The notes under the pieces are model-generated. The model was not told the origin of the DNA. It ran no database searches and saw only the letters and a program-made list of their open reading frames with translations. The translations under genes were made by a program, and so were the position numbers. 64,000 nucleotides of DNA, taken from assembly GCF_041154505.1 (NCBI RefSeq), contig NZ_AP028672.1, positions 1 through 64,000 on the forward strand, read 5' to 3'. This stretch comes from Acidovorax sp. A79 (GTDB lineage Bacteria > Pseudomonadota > Gammaproteobacteria > Burkholderiales > Burkholderiaceae_C). Each line of letters begins with the position of its first letter. Positions within the stretch are counted from its first letter, which is position 1. Shown piece after piece: positions 9,958 through 20,071 of this stretch.

Positions 9958-12936
9958 ATGGACACCCTGCGCGAAAGCCCGCCAGAGCCCGTGCCAGGCC
10001 ATGGCGCCCGCTCCAGCCCCTCCTCAGCCCCGGGGGCTGACGGACTGCCCTGGTGGCGGTGCATCACCGTTCCGATCGAGGTGGTGATCGCCTCGGTGGT
10101 GGTGTCCGCCATGCTGCTGCTCACGGTGGTGCTGGTCTACCAGGTGGGTACCAGCGCGCGGGAGGCGATCATCGCGGCCTCGGACGACAGCGCCCGGCAC
10201 ATCAGCCAGCTGATCAGCGAAAGGGTGCACCACATCGTGGACCCCGCCGATGCCACGATCCGGCTGCTCGCGTTCGATCCCATTGCCTCGGCGACCAGCC
10301 TGCAGGCCCGGCTGCGCCGCCTGCCGGTGTTTGCGCGCCTGCTGGAGCAAAATCCCTTGCTGTCGGCGGTTTTCATCGGATATGCCGACGGGCAGTTCCT
10401 GCTGGTGCGGCCGCTGCGCGATGCGCAACTGCGCACGCGGCTGGACGCGCCGGCGCAGGCCGCGTTCCTGCTCCAGTCGATGGCCCGCGAGCGCGGCACC
10501 GCAGGCCTGGTGGGGCGCTGGAGCTACTACGACGCGCAGCTGCGCCTGCTCGAATCCTCCGTGCGCCCTGGCTACCTCTACGATCCCCGCTCGCGCCCCT
10601 GGTACGCCGAAGCGGCAGACAAGAACACGCAGATACTGACCGCGCCCTATGTGTTCTTCACCACGCAGGAGGTGGGGGTCACGCTGAGCCAGCCCAGCGA
10701 GGATGGGCGCGCCGTGATCGGCCTGGACGTGGCGCTCACCGACCTCGGGCGGGAGATTGGCAGCCTGCGGCTGATGCCCCGCACCGAGATCGCCGTGGTG
10801 GACCCGGCCCAGCGCGTGCTGGCGTATCCGGACATGTCGCGCGTGCTGCTGCGCGAGGGTGGGGAGACCAGCCTCAAGCTGCGCACGCTGAAGGAGCTGG
10901 GTGTGCCCAGCCTGCAGGCCCTGGGCGGCGGGGGGACGGCGAAGGGGCCGTCGCGCCGCTTCATGGCCGATGGCGAGGAGTGGCTCGCCACGGTGCTGCC
11001 CCTGAAATCGCAGCGTTGGCAGGGGCTGCACATCCTGATGGCGATCCCCACCGCCGAACTGCTGGCGGATGTGAATCAGAACCTGTGGCGCCAGGTATGG
11101 CTGTCCCTGGGGCTCATCGTGCTGATGCTGCCCGTGGGATGGATGGCCGGGCGGCGCGTGGGGCGCAGCCTTTCGGGGCTGGCCACCCAGGCGCAGGCGC
11201 TGGCGCGGTTCGATTTCCGGCGGCCGGCGCACCGCCTGTCGCCCGTGCGCGAGGTGCGCGAACTGGGCCAGGTGATGGACCGCATGTCGGACACCATCCA
11301 GGAGTTTCTGCACATCACCCACCACATCAGTGCCGAGTCGCGCATGGAGCTCATGCTGTCCAGCGTGCTCTACGAACTGGTGCGTGCCACCAGCTGCACG
11401 GGCGGGGCGGTGTACCTGGTGGAGGAGCAGCGGGCGGGGCTGCTGCGCACGGCGCGGTACTGCGAAGACCCCGAGCACCAGCCACGGTACCCGGAGCACC
11501 TGCCCATGGTGCATTTCATCAACCATGCCGAGCCGCAGCCCGGCGACCAGGAGGAGGGCGATGGGGACGCCATGCCCCAGCGCGTGCTGCGCGTGCAGTT
11601 GCGCACGCGCGATGGGCAACCCCTGGGCCTGCTGGTGCTGCGCTACCTGTCGGACCCGCGGCAGGAGGATGTCCATTTCCGGGCGTTTGTCGAGAAGCTG
11701 TCCGGCACCTTGTCGGTGGCGATTGAAACGCGCGGCCTGATCGAGGGGCAAAAGAAGCTGTTCGACGCCGTCATCCGCCTGCTGGCCGATGCCATCGATG
11801 CGAAAAGCCCCTACACGGGGGGCCACTGCGAGCGTGTGCCGCAATTGGCCGAATCCCTCATGCAGCGCATGTGCGAGGCGAAGGAGGGGCCTTTCGCGCA
11901 GGTGGCGATGACCGATGCTGAACGCTACGAGTTCCGTCTGGGCGCCTGGCTGCACGACTGCGGCAAGGTCACCAGCCCCGAGCACATCATCGACAAGGCC
12001 ACCAAGCTGGAGGCGCTGTACAACCGCATCCACGAGGTGCGCATGCGCTTCGAGGTGCTGTGGCGCGATGCCGAGCTGGACTACTGGAAGCAGCATGTCT
12101 CCGGCGTGGACCCGGTGCGCCTGCAGCGCGAGCTGCTGCAGCGGCGCGACCGGCTGCAGGAAGAGTTCGCCTTCGTGGCGCGATGCAACGTAGGGGGCGA
12201 ATTCATGCCCGATGCGGACGTGCAGCGGCTCGCCGGGATTGCCCGCCAGGTGTGGCAGCGGCATTTCGACGACCGGCTGGGCCTGTCGATGGCGGAGATG
12301 GGGCGCCTGGCGGACGTGCCGGTGCGCCCCCTGCCCGCCAACGAGCCCCTGCTGGCCGACCGGGCCGAGCACATCGTGCCCTGGGGTTCCCGGCGCCCGC
12401 CGGTGGAGGCGGGCAACCCGGCCAACAAATGGGGCTTCGACATGGCGCTGCCGTCCCAGGAGGCGCATCTGGGCGAGTTGCACAACCTGTCGATACGGCG
12501 CGGAACCCTGACCGCGGAAGACCGCTTCAAGATCAACGACCATATCGTGCAGACCATCGTCATGCTCAGCGGCCTGCCGTTTCCGCCGCACCTGGCGCGT
12601 GTGCCGTCCATCGCGGGCTCGCACCATGAAAAGCTCGATGGCACCGGGTACCCGCGGCGCCTCAAGGCGGCGCAGCTGACACTGGCGGACCGCGTGATGA
12701 CGCTGGCCGACATCTTCGAGGCGCTGACGGCGGCGGACCGTCCCTATAAGGCCCCCAAGACCTTGTCCGAGTCGCTCCGGATCATGGCCCACATGGTGCG
12801 TGACCGCCATATCGATGCCGAGGTGTTCCGCTTCTTCCTGTCCAGCGGGGTGTGGCTGGACTACGCCGAGCGCTTCCTGCCTGCCGCGCAGCGCGATGCG
12901 GTGGATGTGCCGGCCCTCGTGGCGTCGCTGGACTGA
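9958..12936 (+). CDS. Membrane-bound HD-GYP phosphodiesterase with Cache-type sensor, HAMP and GAF-like regions
   Basis: 992 aa from ATG 9958 (an upstream TTG adds three residues). Layout: transmembrane segment near 40-60, a large extracytoplasmic sensor region (about 60-355, Cache-like), a second transmembrane segment near 375, HAMP, a GAF-like region (about 455-590), then the HD-GYP domain. Key residues are H666-D667 in L-H-D-C-G-K-V and H889-H890-E...D-G-T-G-Y-P (894-899). These should hydrolyse cyclic di-GMP. The two halves of the active site are 223 residues apart, against roughly 60 in usual HD-GYP domains, so a block of about 150 residues is inserted after the first helix pair. No close partner gene. 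Confidence 0.88.
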   Translation: MDTLRESPPEPVPGHGARSSPSSAPGADGLPWWRCITVPIEVVIASVVVSAMLLLTVVLVYQVGTSAREAIIAASDDSARHISQLISERVHHIVDPADATIRLLAFDPIASATSLQARLRRLPVFARLLEQNPLLSAVFIGYADGQFLLVRPLRDAQLRTRLDAPAQAAFLLQSMARERGTAGLVGRWSYYDAQLRLLESSVRPGYLYDPRSRPWYAEAADKNTQILTAPYVFFTTQEVGVTLSQPSEDGRAVIGLDVALTDLGREIGSLRLMPRTEIAVVDPAQRVLAYPDMSRVLLREGGETSLKLRTLKELGVPSLQALGGGGTAKGPSRRFMADGEEWLATVLPLKSQRWQGLHILMAIPTAELLADVNQNLWRQVWLSLGLIVLMLPVGWMAGRRVGRSLSGLATQAQALARFDFRRPAHRLSPVREVRELGQVMDRMSDTIQEFLHITHHISAESRMELMLSSVLYELVRATSCTGGAVYLVEEQRAGLLRTARYCEDPEHQPRYPEHLPMVHFINHAEPQPGDQEEGDGDAMPQRVLRVQLRTRDGQPLGLLVLRYLSDPRQEDVHFRAFVEKLSGTLSVAIETRGLIEGQKKLFDAVIRLLADAIDAKSPYTGGHCERVPQLAESLMQRMCEAKEGPFAQVAMTDAERYEFRLGAWLHDCGKVTSPEHIIDKATKLEALYNRIHEVRMRFEVLWRDAELDYWKQHVSGVDPVRLQRELLQRRDRLQEEFAFVARCNVGGEFMPDADVQRLAGIARQVWQRHFDDRLGLSMAEMGRLADVPVRPLPANEPLLADRAEHIVPWGSRRPPVEAGNPANKWGFDMALPSQEAHLGELHNLSIRRGTLTAEDRFKINDHIVQTIVMLSGLPFPPHLARVPSIAGSHHEKLDGTGYPRRLKAAQLTLADRVMTLADIFEALTAADRPYKAPKTLSESLRIMAHMVRDRHIDAEVFRFFLSSGVWLDYAERFLPAAQRDAVDVPALVASLD

Positions 12937-13029
12937 CGGCGCGCGCCGGGTACGGGCGCTGCCTCCTTCGAGCGGCTGCGGCGCGATGGCTGCCGCCGGG
13001 GAACGCCGCGCGAGACAGCCGGCCGCTTG

Positions 13030-14082
13030 CTAGAACAGCTCGACGTCGTCGTTGGCGACCTTGGCGGACAGATGGCCGGTGGCCACCAGTTCATCGTAGA
13101 AGCAGACCTGGTTGCGGCCATGTTCCTTGGCGTAGTAAAGCGCCTGGTCGGCCTGGCCCAGTATTTCCACCGGCGAGCCCCGGGCCGTGCTCACGAAGCC
13201 CAGGCTCACGGTGACCTGGCCCACCTGGGGAAAAGGGTACTCCTGCACCGCCAGGCGAAAGCGGTTGAAGACCCGGTGGGCCGTGCTCAATGTGGTGGAG
13301 CGCAGCAGCACCACGAACTCTTCGCCGCCAAAACGGAAGATGCGGTCATGGCTGCGGAACGAGCTGCGCAGGATGTTGGCAATGAGGATCAGCACCTCGT
13401 CGCCATACAGGTGGCCGAAGCGGTCGTTCACCAGCTTGAAATGGTCGATGTCCACCACCGCCAGCCACTGCTGCACCGGTTCGCCGGGCAATGAGCCTTC
13501 TTCAGGCGGGAACGATTCGGTCAGGGGCCCCGAACGGCTGCTGGCCAGCCCGCTCACGGCGTGGCGCGAGAACTGTTCGTCGAAGGTCTTGCGATTGAAC
13601 AGGCCCGTGAGCGCGTCGCGTTCGCTGTAGTCGAGCAGGCTCTGGTAGTTCTGGTAGACCTGGAACACGCCCTTGAGCACTTCGAGCTTGTGCGCCGAGA
13701 ACGGGCGGGAGTGCGTGATTTCCAGGCAGGTGTTGACCTTGTCGTGCATCCACACCGGCAGCCAGAGCACATGGCGGCCCTTGCGCGGCGAGGCCAGCGC
13801 GCTGTCGCCGTGGCTCGCGACGCATTCGCGCAGGGCGGGATACTGGTCCAGCGTTTCCCGCCGGGGGTCTGCGGCGGCTTCCGAGTCGGTGGACACCAGG
13901 TGCCCCTCTTCCACCCAGGTGCGTGGACGCACGTGGGGCACGCCGGCATGCGTGAACAGCTCCAGGGCCCTGACTTCAACGATGCCGCTGAGCTTTTGCA
14001 GCGTGGACAGCACCGACACCTCCAGCCGCAGGTGGTCGCGGTGGCCGGTCATCTCAACCAGGTTCTGAAGAATGGGCTTCAT
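13030..14082 (-). CDS. GAF-like/GGDEF diguanylate cyclase
   Basis: 350 aa from ATG 14082; an ATG ten codons upstream (14112) is also possible, and neither has a clear Shine-Dalgarno. The N-terminal ~170 residues look like a GAF-type sensor. The GGDEF domain follows, with active-site F-G-G-E-E-F and an inhibitory-site RxxD (R-S-H-D) five residues before it, so it should make cyclic di-GMP and be product-inhibited. A short Pro/Glu-rich insertion interrupts the start of the GGDEF domain. It follows trmB on the same strand, starting within 35 bases of the trmB stop. Confidence 0.88.
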   Translation of the reverse strand: MKPILQNLVEMTGHRDHLRLEVSVLSTLQKLSGIVEVRALELFTHAGVPHVRPRTWVEEGHLVSTDSEAAADPRRETLDQYPALRECVASHGDSALASPRKGRHVLWLPVWMHDKVNTCLEITHSRPFSAHKLEVLKGVFQVYQNYQSLLDYSERDALTGLFNRKTFDEQFSRHAVSGLASSRSGPLTESFPPEEGSLPGEPVQQWLAVVDIDHFKLVNDRFGHLYGDEVLILIANILRSSFRSHDRIFRFGGEEFVVLLRSTTLSTAHRVFNRFRLAVQEYPFPQVGQVTVSLGFVSTARGSPVEILGQADQALYYAKEHGRNQVCFYDELVATGHLSAKVANDDVELF

Positions 14083-14116
14083 GGGTGGTGTACGGTGGGC
14101 CGGCGCGGTCATGTTG

Positions 14117-14884
14117 TCAATGGCGTCGCACGAACACAACATCCCACACACCGTGCCCCAGCCGCAGGCCGCGGTTCTCGAACTTGGTGAGGGGCCGGTA
14201 GCCGGGTTGCGGGGCGAAGCCCGTGGCGGTGTTCTGGAGCCGGGGCTCGGCGGCCAGTACCTGCAGCATCTGCTCGGCATAGGGCTGCCAGTCCGTGGCG
14301 CAATGCAGGTAGCCGCCGGGCTTCAGCCGCGCGGCCAGCTTGGCCACCAGGGGCGCCTGGATCAGGCGGCGCTTGTTGTGTTTCTTCTTGTGCCAGGGGT
14401 CGGGGAAGAAGATGTGCACGCCATCCAGGCTGCCGTCGGGCAGCATGTGGTCGATCACCTCCACGGCATCGTGCTGGAGGATGCGGATGTTGGTCAGCCC
14501 CTGCTCGCCGATGCGCTTGAGCAGGGCGCCCACGCCGGGTTCGTGCACTTCGCAGCACAGGAAGTTGTCGTCCGGGCGGACCCCGGCGATATGGGCCGTG
14601 GCCTCGCCCATGCCGAACCCGATCTCCAGCACCAGCGGGGCCGTGCGGCCAAAGGCCGCGGGGGCATCCAGCGGCGCGGGCGCATAGGGCAGGATGAAGC
14701 GGGGCCCCAGGTCTTCAAAGGCCTTGGCCTGGCCCGTCGTGGTGCGGCCGGCGCGGCGCACGAAGCTCTTGATGGTCTTGGGATGGCTCACGCCGGCGGG
14801 GGCTCCACCAGTTGTCGTGGAGGCCGCAGAGGGCGCGGCTGGCGCGGCGGCGGGGGTGGAGGCGTTGTGGGTCAGTTCGGTCAC
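14117..14884 (-). CDS. trmB: tRNA (guanine-N7)-methyltransferase
   Basis: 255 aa. The SAM-binding motif E-I-G-F-G-M-G-E follows a low-complexity Ala/Thr-rich N-terminal tail. Later come the family signature [20 protein letters not shown] and the G-G-Y-L-H-C-A-T-D motif. It methylates G46 in the variable loop of tRNA. I chose the GTG start at 14884 because it overlaps the gluQ stop as GTGA, the same coupling as between gluQ and its upstream gene. No ATG is available before the conserved core. Confidence 0.93.
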   Translation of the reverse strand: MTELTHNASTPAAAPAAPSAASTTTGGAPAGVSHPKTIKSFVRRAGRTTTGQAKAFEDLGPRFILPYAPAPLDAPAAFGRTAPLVLEIGFGMGEATAHIAGVRPDDNFLCCEVHEPGVGALLKRIGEQGLTNIRILQHDAVEVIDHMLPDGSLDGVHIFFPDPWHKKKHNKRRLIQAPLVAKLAARLKPGGYLHCATDWQPYAEQMLQVLAAEPRLQNTATGFAPQPGYRPLTKFENRGLRLGHGVWDVVFVRRH

Positions 14885-15858
14885 GGTGCGACATTGTAGT
14901 TTCGTCGCCACGCTGCCACCCAGAGGGTCAGCGCATCCGAGATGCAACGGGTGTTCGGATCTGTCAGCGGCGGCAGGCCCAGCACCTGCGCGGCCCCGGC
15001 CAGTGCCTGCAGGGGGACGGCCAGCTCCAGCGCCCGGGCCCCGTTCTGCTTGGACAGCTTTTCGCCGTTCTCGCCACACACCAGCGGCGTGTGCAGGTAG
15101 CAGGGCGTGGGCACGCCCAGGGCCTGCTGCAGCAGGATCTGCCGGGGCGTGTTGTCGGCCAGGTCCTCGCCGCGCACGACATGGGTCATGCCCTGGTCCG
15201 CATCGTCCACGACGACCGCGAGCTGGTAGGCCCAGAGCCCGTCGGCCCGGCGCAGCACGAAGTCGCCCACGGCATGGGCAACGTCCTGCCGCTGTGTGCC
15301 CAGGCGGCGGTCCTGCCAGTCGAGGATGCCGGATGCTATCGAATATGTAGCTACTTGCGCTTGATCCGTGTGCGCCAGGGCCTGATCTGGCTGAAACTCT
15401 GTGGCATTGAAGCGCCAGGAGCGGCCGGTGCGCCCGTGCAGGCCGTGGCGGCAGGTGCCGGGGTAGGGGAGTGCCGCATGCCGCTCGCGCGCATGGCCCA
15501 GGGCCGCCTGGGCTTCTTCGATGTCCTTGCGCGAGCAGGCGCAGGGGTAGGCATGGTGCTGCGCGATCAACTGGTCCAGCGCCCGCTGGTACAGCGCGCC
15601 GCGGGTGGATTGCCAGACCGGCGGCGCATCGGGCACCAGGCCGCAGGTGGCCAGCTGCCGCAGGATGAACTCACCGGCGCCGTCCACGCAGCGTGGCGTG
15701 TCCACGTCCTCGATGCGCACCAGCCAGCGCCCCTGGTGGGCCCGGGCGTCGAGCCAGCTGGCCAGGGCGGCCACCAGCGAGCCCGCGTGCAGCGGGCCCG
15801 TGGGAGAGGGCGCGAACCGGCCGGTGTAGCGGGGCCCCGCGGCCACGCCCGCCGTCAT
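14881..15858 (-). CDS. gluQ: Glutamyl-Q tRNA(Asp) synthetase
   Basis: 325 aa, a truncated GluRS paralogue lacking the anticodon-binding domain. The P-T-G-P-L-H-A-G-S motif (HIGH equivalent) is near residues 15-25, zinc-type cysteines C-A-C...Y-P-G-T-C follow, and the K-L-S-K-Q-N-G motif (KMSKS equivalent) is near the C-terminus. It attaches glutamate to queuosine in tRNA(Asp). The start ATG at 15858 overlaps the upstream stop (ATGA), and the stop overlaps the trmB start. Residues about 155-175 are encoded by a copy of the dispersed palindromic element, just before the conserved D-R-R-L-G segment. Confidence 0.93.
   Translation of the reverse strand: MTAGVAAGPRYTGRFAPSPTGPLHAGSLVAALASWLDARAHQGRWLVRIEDVDTPRCVDGAGEFILRQLATCGLVPDAPPVWQSTRGALYQRALDQLIAQHHAYPCACSRKDIEEAQAALGHARERHAALPYPGTCRHGLHGRTGRSWRFNATEFQPDQALAHTDQAQVATYSIASGILDWQDRRLGTQRQDVAHAVGDFVLRRADGLWAYQLAVVVDDADQGMTHVVRGEDLADNTPRQILLQQALGVPTPCYLHTPLVCGENGEKLSKQNGARALELAVPLQALAGAAQVLGLPPLTDPNTRCISDALTLWVAAWRRNYNVAP
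15334..15396 (+). repeat. Dispersed palindromic element, copy B (inside gluQ)
   Basis: ATGCTATC at the left, GTAGCT at 15347 and the half-site TGTGCGCC at 15369 (22 nt on), then CAGGGCC and a GGCTGAAA end. The flanks as well as the core match the intergenic copies. Orientation is opposite to gluQ, so the gene reads the reverse complement and stays open. Confidence 0.78.
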
Positions 15859-17003
15859 GCCACCGCGAGTGCCAGCTCCAGGCCCGACACGAAGGCATCC
15901 TCCACCCGGTGGCCCAGGCACCAGTCGCCGCAGGCGCCCAGGCCCATGCCCGCGTCCCACAGGTGGCTGCGGCCCAGCGGGTGCGTGGTTTGCGCGTAGC
16001 GCCAGCGGCGCGTGTCGGCATGGGCGGGTTCGGCCCGGATGCCGGTGACCTCGGCGAACGCCTTGATGAGCTTGGCCTGCACGCGGCCTTCGTCGTCTTC
16101 CAGGTGCTCGGCGGACCAGGCCGGGCTGGCCTGGACCGTCCAGCGCTCGATCACGTTGCGGCCGGGCTTGGACGATTCGCGCGCCAGCCAGGCAATCCGG
16201 TGGTGGGTGCTGCGCGCTGCGTTCCATTGCGGGCCCAGCGTGGTGAGCCCGGGGCGCACGGCCTGGGGGTAGGCCAGCATGAGCGTCCAGCAGGGGGCGA
16301 TGGCGACGGTGGAAAGCGCTTCGGTGAGCGGCGTGTCCAGCGCCGAGCTGGCCAGGAGCGCCTGGGCGGGCACCGACGGCTGCGCGAGCAGCACGGCGTC
16401 AAAACCCGCGTAGACGCGCTGGGTGCCGCCCGGGCCTTCGGTGCGAAGCTGCCAGCCGGGGGCATTCACGGAGTCGCGTTCGATGCGGACCACGCGCGTG
16501 CCGGTGACCAGCTGGCCTGCCTGGCGCAGCGGCTCGGCCCAGGTGGCCACCAGCGACTGCATGCCCGGGCTGGCCACCCAGTGCGCCTCGCGATGGGGCA
16601 GGCCGGCGGCGGCCACGCGGCCGGTGGCGTCGAGCACCTGCACGGAATTGGCGCTCCAGCGCTTGCAGATGCCGGGCACGGTGTCGATGGCGCGCGCGAA
16701 GCGCGGATCGCGCACGGTGAAGTACTGCGCGCCCGCGTCAAAGTTGCCGAACGGGCTGTCGATGGTGGCGGTGCGGCCGCCGGCCTGCGCCGATTTCTCG
16801 AACACCGTCACGCGGTGCCCTGCCTGCACCAGCGTGCGGGCGCAGGCAATGCCCGCCATGCCGGCGCCGATGATGGCGAAGTGCCGCTGCGCGGCCCCCG
16901 AATACGTGGTGGGCGCCGCGTCCGTGGCCGGCACGGAGGCGGATGGCCCGGAGGCTGCGGTGCGTCGGTGCCGTTTGGCGGGGCGTGGAACGGGGTTGCT
17001 CAT
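15855..17003 (-). CDS. FAD-dependent NAD(P)/amine-oxidase-like flavoprotein (renalase-like)
   Basis: 382 aa. After a basic, low-complexity N-terminal tail of about 40 residues comes the FAD motif [10 protein letters not shown], then [12 protein letters not shown] (amine-oxidase/renalase type) and D-A-G-A-Q-Y-F. The C-terminus has the [15 protein letters not shown]-contact motif. The ATG at 17003 is preceded by GAAAGG six bases upstream. The substrate is unknown. The stop overlaps the gluQ start, so it is in one transcription unit with gluQ and trmB, a link I cannot explain functionally. Confidence 0.85.
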   Translation of the reverse strand: MSNPVPRPAKRHRRTAASGPSASVPATDAAPTTYSGAAQRHFAIIGAGMAGIACARTLVQAGHRVTVFEKSAQAGGRTATIDSPFGNFDAGAQYFTVRDPRFARAIDTVPGICKRWSANSVQVLDATGRVAAAGLPHREAHWVASPGMQSLVATWAEPLRQAGQLVTGTRVVRIERDSVNAPGWQLRTEGPGGTQRVYAGFDAVLLAQPSVPAQALLASSALDTPLTEALSTVAIAPCWTLMLAYPQAVRPGLTTLGPQWNAARSTHHRIAWLARESSKPGRNVIERWTVQASPAWSAEHLEDDEGRVQAKLIKAFAEVTGIRAEPAHADTRRWRYAQTTHPLGRSHLWDAGMGLGACGDWCLGHRVEDAFVSGLELALAVA

Positions 17004-17121
17004 GGAAGGCCTTTCGATGACGGTCGGCAGGTGAAATACACGGCCCTGCGCGCGTGAGCGCAAATGCCATGCAACAGGAACCACTCTACACGCGCTGCGG
17101 CGCGTGGGCGTGTGCGCCGGA

Positions 17122-18060
17122 TCAGAAATGATGGTGGTTTTCCAGCAGAGCGCGGCGGGTGGCGGGGCTTTGCAGCTGATGGAGCCACCATTGCAGCGCG
17201 CGGCCGGGGGCCGTGAAGCCCGGGCCGCCCCAGGCGTAGTGCACGCGGACGTTGCGTTCGGGGCGCGCCACGCGGCGCGCCACCAGCCTGCCGGCCTCGA
17301 GGTACGGGCGCACCATGGGTTCGGGCAGGAAGCCGCCGCCCAGGCCGCGCAGCTGCACGCGCACCTTGGCCTGCATGGTGTCCACCGTGAGCACGTCCTG
17401 TCCGCCCAGCAGGCCCATGGTGGCGCCGCCGCGCGTGGCCGAATCGGCCACCGCCACGGCGCGGTGCTGCAGCAGCATGGCGTCGGTGATGGGCTCGGGC
17501 GCGGAGGCCAGCGGGTGGTGCGGCGCCACCACGTAGATGAACAGCAGGTCCCCCAGGGGCGCCTGCTGCAGGCCGGCCACGTTGGCGCCGGCGACCGACA
17601 CGCCGATGGCCAGGTCGGCCCGGCCCGAGGTCAGGGCCTCCAGGGTGCCGGTCATGATGCCGTCGCGCAGTTTCAGCCGGGTGGGCGGGGCCATGGCGTA
17701 GAACGCGTCCACCAGCTCCAGCATGGTGTGCGGCGAGATCGCGCCATCGACCGAAATGGTGAGCTGCGGCTCCCAGCCGGTGGCCACGCGGCGCACCCGG
17801 TGGGCCACGGCATCGATGTCCTGCAGCAGGCGCGCGCCATCGCGCAGCAGTTCGACGCCCGCCTCTGTGGGCTTGGCCTGCCGGGCGCTGCGGTCGAACA
17901 GCAGCACATCCAGCGCGTCCTCGATCTGGCGCACGCGGTAGGTGAGGGCGCTGGGCACCAGGCCGAGCTGCCGGGCGGCGGCGGCGAAACTGCCCGCCTC
18001 GGCGATCACCTGCAGCATGGTCAATGCGTCAGGGGTCAGGACATCACGGGCATTTTGCAT
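17122..18060 (-). CDS. LysR-family transcriptional regulator
   Basis: 312 aa. The winged helix-turn-helix lies at about residues 10-68 (A-A-A-R-Q-L-G-L-V-P-S-A-L-T-Y-R-V-R-Q-I-E), followed by the substrate-binding domain. It is divergent from the pirin-led cluster starting at 18166, with 105 bp between, the classic LysR arrangement, so it probably controls that cluster and itself. It lacks the usual extra substitutions that would identify an effector. Confidence 0.93.
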   Translation of the reverse strand: MQNARDVLTPDALTMLQVIAEAGSFAAAARQLGLVPSALTYRVRQIEDALDVLLFDRSARQAKPTEAGVELLRDGARLLQDIDAVAHRVRRVATGWEPQLTISVDGAISPHTMLELVDAFYAMAPPTRLKLRDGIMTGTLEALTSGRADLAIGVSVAGANVAGLQQAPLGDLLFIYVVAPHHPLASAPEPITDAMLLQHRAVAVADSATRGGATMGLLGGQDVLTVDTMQAKVRVQLRGLGGGFLPEPMVRPYLEAGRLVARRVARPERNVRVHYAWGGPGFTAPGRALQWWLHQLQSPATRRALLENHHHF

Positions 18061-18086
18061 GGTGGCGCCATGTTAATTCAGATTAT

Positions 18087-18103
18087 TTGAACGGTTCCAT
18101 CAA
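18087..18103. promoter_or_regulatory. Candidate LysR-type box between the divergent LysR and pirin genes
   Basis: TTGA at 18087-18090 and TCAA at 18100-18103 form an inverted repeat spaced by 9 nt and containing a T-N11-A arrangement. It sits in the AT-richer middle of the 105-bp divergent intergenic region, where LysR proteins usually bind. Confidence 0.4.
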
Positions 18104-18165
18104 TCTGGCAGCCCCTGCGTGCTGGACCCGGGTTCTACAGTGGGGGCTTGAAAGGAGCACGCGCC

Positions 18166-18867
18166 ATGCTGACTGTTCGCAAATCACAAGACCGGGGCCA
18201 TGCCGACCATGGGTGGCTCCATTCGTTCCACAGCTTCTCGTTCGCCGGCTACTACGATCCGGCCCACATGGGCTTTGGCAACCTGCGTGTCATCAACGAA
18301 GACCGCATTGCGCCGGGCACGGGGTTTGGCACGCACGGCCACCGGGACATGGAAATCATCAGCTACGTGCTGTCGGGCGAGCTGGCCCACAAGGACAGCA
18401 TGGGCAACATCCTGGGCATTCCGCCGGGCGACGTGCAGCGCATGAGCGCGGGTTCGGGCGTGATGCACAGCGAGTTCAACCATGCGCCGGGACAGGCGAC
18501 GCACTTCCTGCAGATATGGATCGAGCCGAATGTGCGCGGCATCCCGCCAAGCTATGAGCAAAAGACCTTTGCAGAGGCGAGCAAGCGGGGCGCGCTGTGC
18601 CTGGTGGCCTCTCCCGACGGTGCGCAGGGCTCGGTCACGATCCACGCCGACGCCTCCCTGTACGCCGGCTTGCTCAATGCCGGCGAGGCCGTCACACTGG
18701 CCCTGAACCCGGCGCGCAAGGCCTACGTGCACCTTGTGCGTGGCGGGCTCACGGTGAATGGAAATGCTCTGTCGGGCGGCGACGCCGCGCTGATCGAGAA
18801 CGAAACCGCCTTGTCGTTGACCCATGGCCACGATGCCGAGGTGCTGGTGTTTGATCTGGCCGCCTGA
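18166..18867 (+). CDS. Pirin-family bicupin protein
   Basis: 233 aa, a YhaK/YhhW-type pirin. Metal-binding residues are visible in the first cupin: [12 protein letters not shown] and further on G-V-M-H-S-E-F-N-H. Members can have quercetinase or redox-sensing activity. The ATG at 18166 has AAAGGAG 9 bases upstream. First gene of a five-gene plus-strand cluster with DoxX, a flavodoxin-like oxidoreductase, OsmC and a second pirin. Confidence 0.92.
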   Translation: MLTVRKSQDRGHADHGWLHSFHSFSFAGYYDPAHMGFGNLRVINEDRIAPGTGFGTHGHRDMEIISYVLSGELAHKDSMGNILGIPPGDVQRMSAGSGVMHSEFNHAPGQATHFLQIWIEPNVRGIPPSYEQKTFAEASKRGALCLVASPDGAQGSVTIHADASLYAGLLNAGEAVTLALNPARKAYVHLVRGGLTVNGNALSGGDAALIENETALSLTHGHDAEVLVFDLAA

Positions 18868-18913
18868 TAGTTACCTGACGTTCTTTTCGCAACCACTTCT
18901 CCAGGAGTTCACC

Positions 18914-19327
18914 ATGTTCACATCCCTGCAAAATCCCCTGGCCCTGGCGTCCCGCCTGCTGCTGGCGGCCCTGTTCCTGCCCGCGGGCATCGGCAAGATC
19001 ACCGGCTTTGCCGGTACCGTGGGCTACATCGGTTCGGTGGGGCTGCCCATGCCGACCGTCGCTGCCGCCGTGGCCGCGGCCGTCGAGGTGCTGGGCAGCC
19101 TGGCGCTCATCTTCGGCCTTGGCACGCGCTTTGCGGCCCTCGCGCTGGCGCTCTTCACGCTGGTGGCCAGCTTTTTCTTCCACGCGTACTGGAGCCTGCC
19201 CGCCGACAAGCAGATGATGCAGCAGCTCATGTTCTTCAAGAACGTCGCCATCAGCGGCGGCCTGCTGGCCCTCGTCGCGTTTGGCGCGGGCGGCTGGAGC
19301 CTGGACGCCCGGCGCGGTGCGCGCTGA
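18914..19327 (+). CDS. DoxX-family integral membrane protein
   Basis: 137 aa with four hydrophobic segments and the family motif L-F-L-P-A-G-I-G-K-I near residue 22-31. AGGAG precedes the ATG at 18914. DoxX-like proteins associate with quinone-linked redox systems; the neighbouring flavodoxin-like oxidoreductase and pirins fit this. No more specific role can be read. Confidence 0.9.
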   Translation: MFTSLQNPLALASRLLLAALFLPAGIGKITGFAGTVGYIGSVGLPMPTVAAAVAAAVEVLGSLALIFGLGTRFAALALALFTLVASFFFHAYWSLPADKQMMQQLMFFKNVAISGGLLALVAFGAGGWSLDARRGAR

Positions 19328-19465
19328 ACTGCGCTGACGGGGCCGGGCCGCTACGGCGGCGGCGTGCGCGGGCAGCGCAGCCCATGCACGCCCTTGCGCC
19401 GCGCCTGCTTTTCTGACTTCCACCTGTTTTCATTCACTGCTTGCTTCCCCATCAGGAGTTTCTTC

Positions 19466-20020
19466 ATGGCACACATCGCCGTTGTTTACCACTCGGGCTA
19501 CGGCCACACTCAGCGCCTGGCCCAGGCCGTGGCCGAAGGCGCGGGCGCCGAGCTTGTCGCGATCGATGCGGACGGCAACCTGCCCGAGGGAGGCTGGGAC
19601 ACGCTGGCCGGCGCCAGCGCCATCATTTTCGGTTCGCCCACCTACATGGCGGGGCCGAGCTGGCAGTTCAAGAAATTCGCCGATGCCTCGTCCAAGCCCT
19701 GGTTCAGCCAGGCGTGGAAGGACAAGCTCTTCGCCGGTTTCACCAACAGCGCCAGCACCAACGGCGACAAGCAGGTCACGCTGGACTACCTGTTCCACCT
19801 GGCCATGCAGCATGGGGGCCTTTGGGTGGGCAACGGCATGATGCCTGCCAACTCCAAGGCCGCCACGCGCCAGGACGTGAACTGGATCGGCTCCTTCAGC
19901 GGCGCCATGGCGCAGTCGCCATCGGACGCCTCGGCCGCCGAGATGTTCCCGGGCGACCTGGCGACCGGCCGCCAGTTCGGCGAACGCGTGGCGGCCGCGG
20001 CCCTGCGCTGGGCCCGCTGA
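19466..20020 (+). CDS. Flavodoxin-fold NAD(P)H:quinone oxidoreductase-like protein (WrbA-like)
   Basis: 184 aa. The FMN-binding loop H-S-G-Y-G-H-T-Q-R-L-A near residues 8-18 and the G-S-P-T-Y-M-A-G-P motif place it in the flavodoxin/WrbA group. AGGAG lies 9 bases before the ATG at 19466. In this cluster it probably reduces quinones in two-electron steps. Confidence 0.9.
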   Translation: MAHIAVVYHSGYGHTQRLAQAVAEGAGAELVAIDADGNLPEGGWDTLAGASAIIFGSPTYMAGPSWQFKKFADASSKPWFSQAWKDKLFAGFTNSASTNGDKQVTLDYLFHLAMQHGGLWVGNGMMPANSKAATRQDVNWIGSFSGAMAQSPSDASAAEMFPGDLATGRQFGERVAAAALRWAR

Positions 20021-20071
20021 GCGCGCGCTTCACGCTACAGTGGCCCGCACGAGAACAAAGGAGAAGCTCCC

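Noticed and set aside
10024..12810. A 928-codon open frame on the minus strand opposite the HD-GYP gene
   Set aside because: Same reasoning: no recognisable motif and complete overlap with a well-supported gene.
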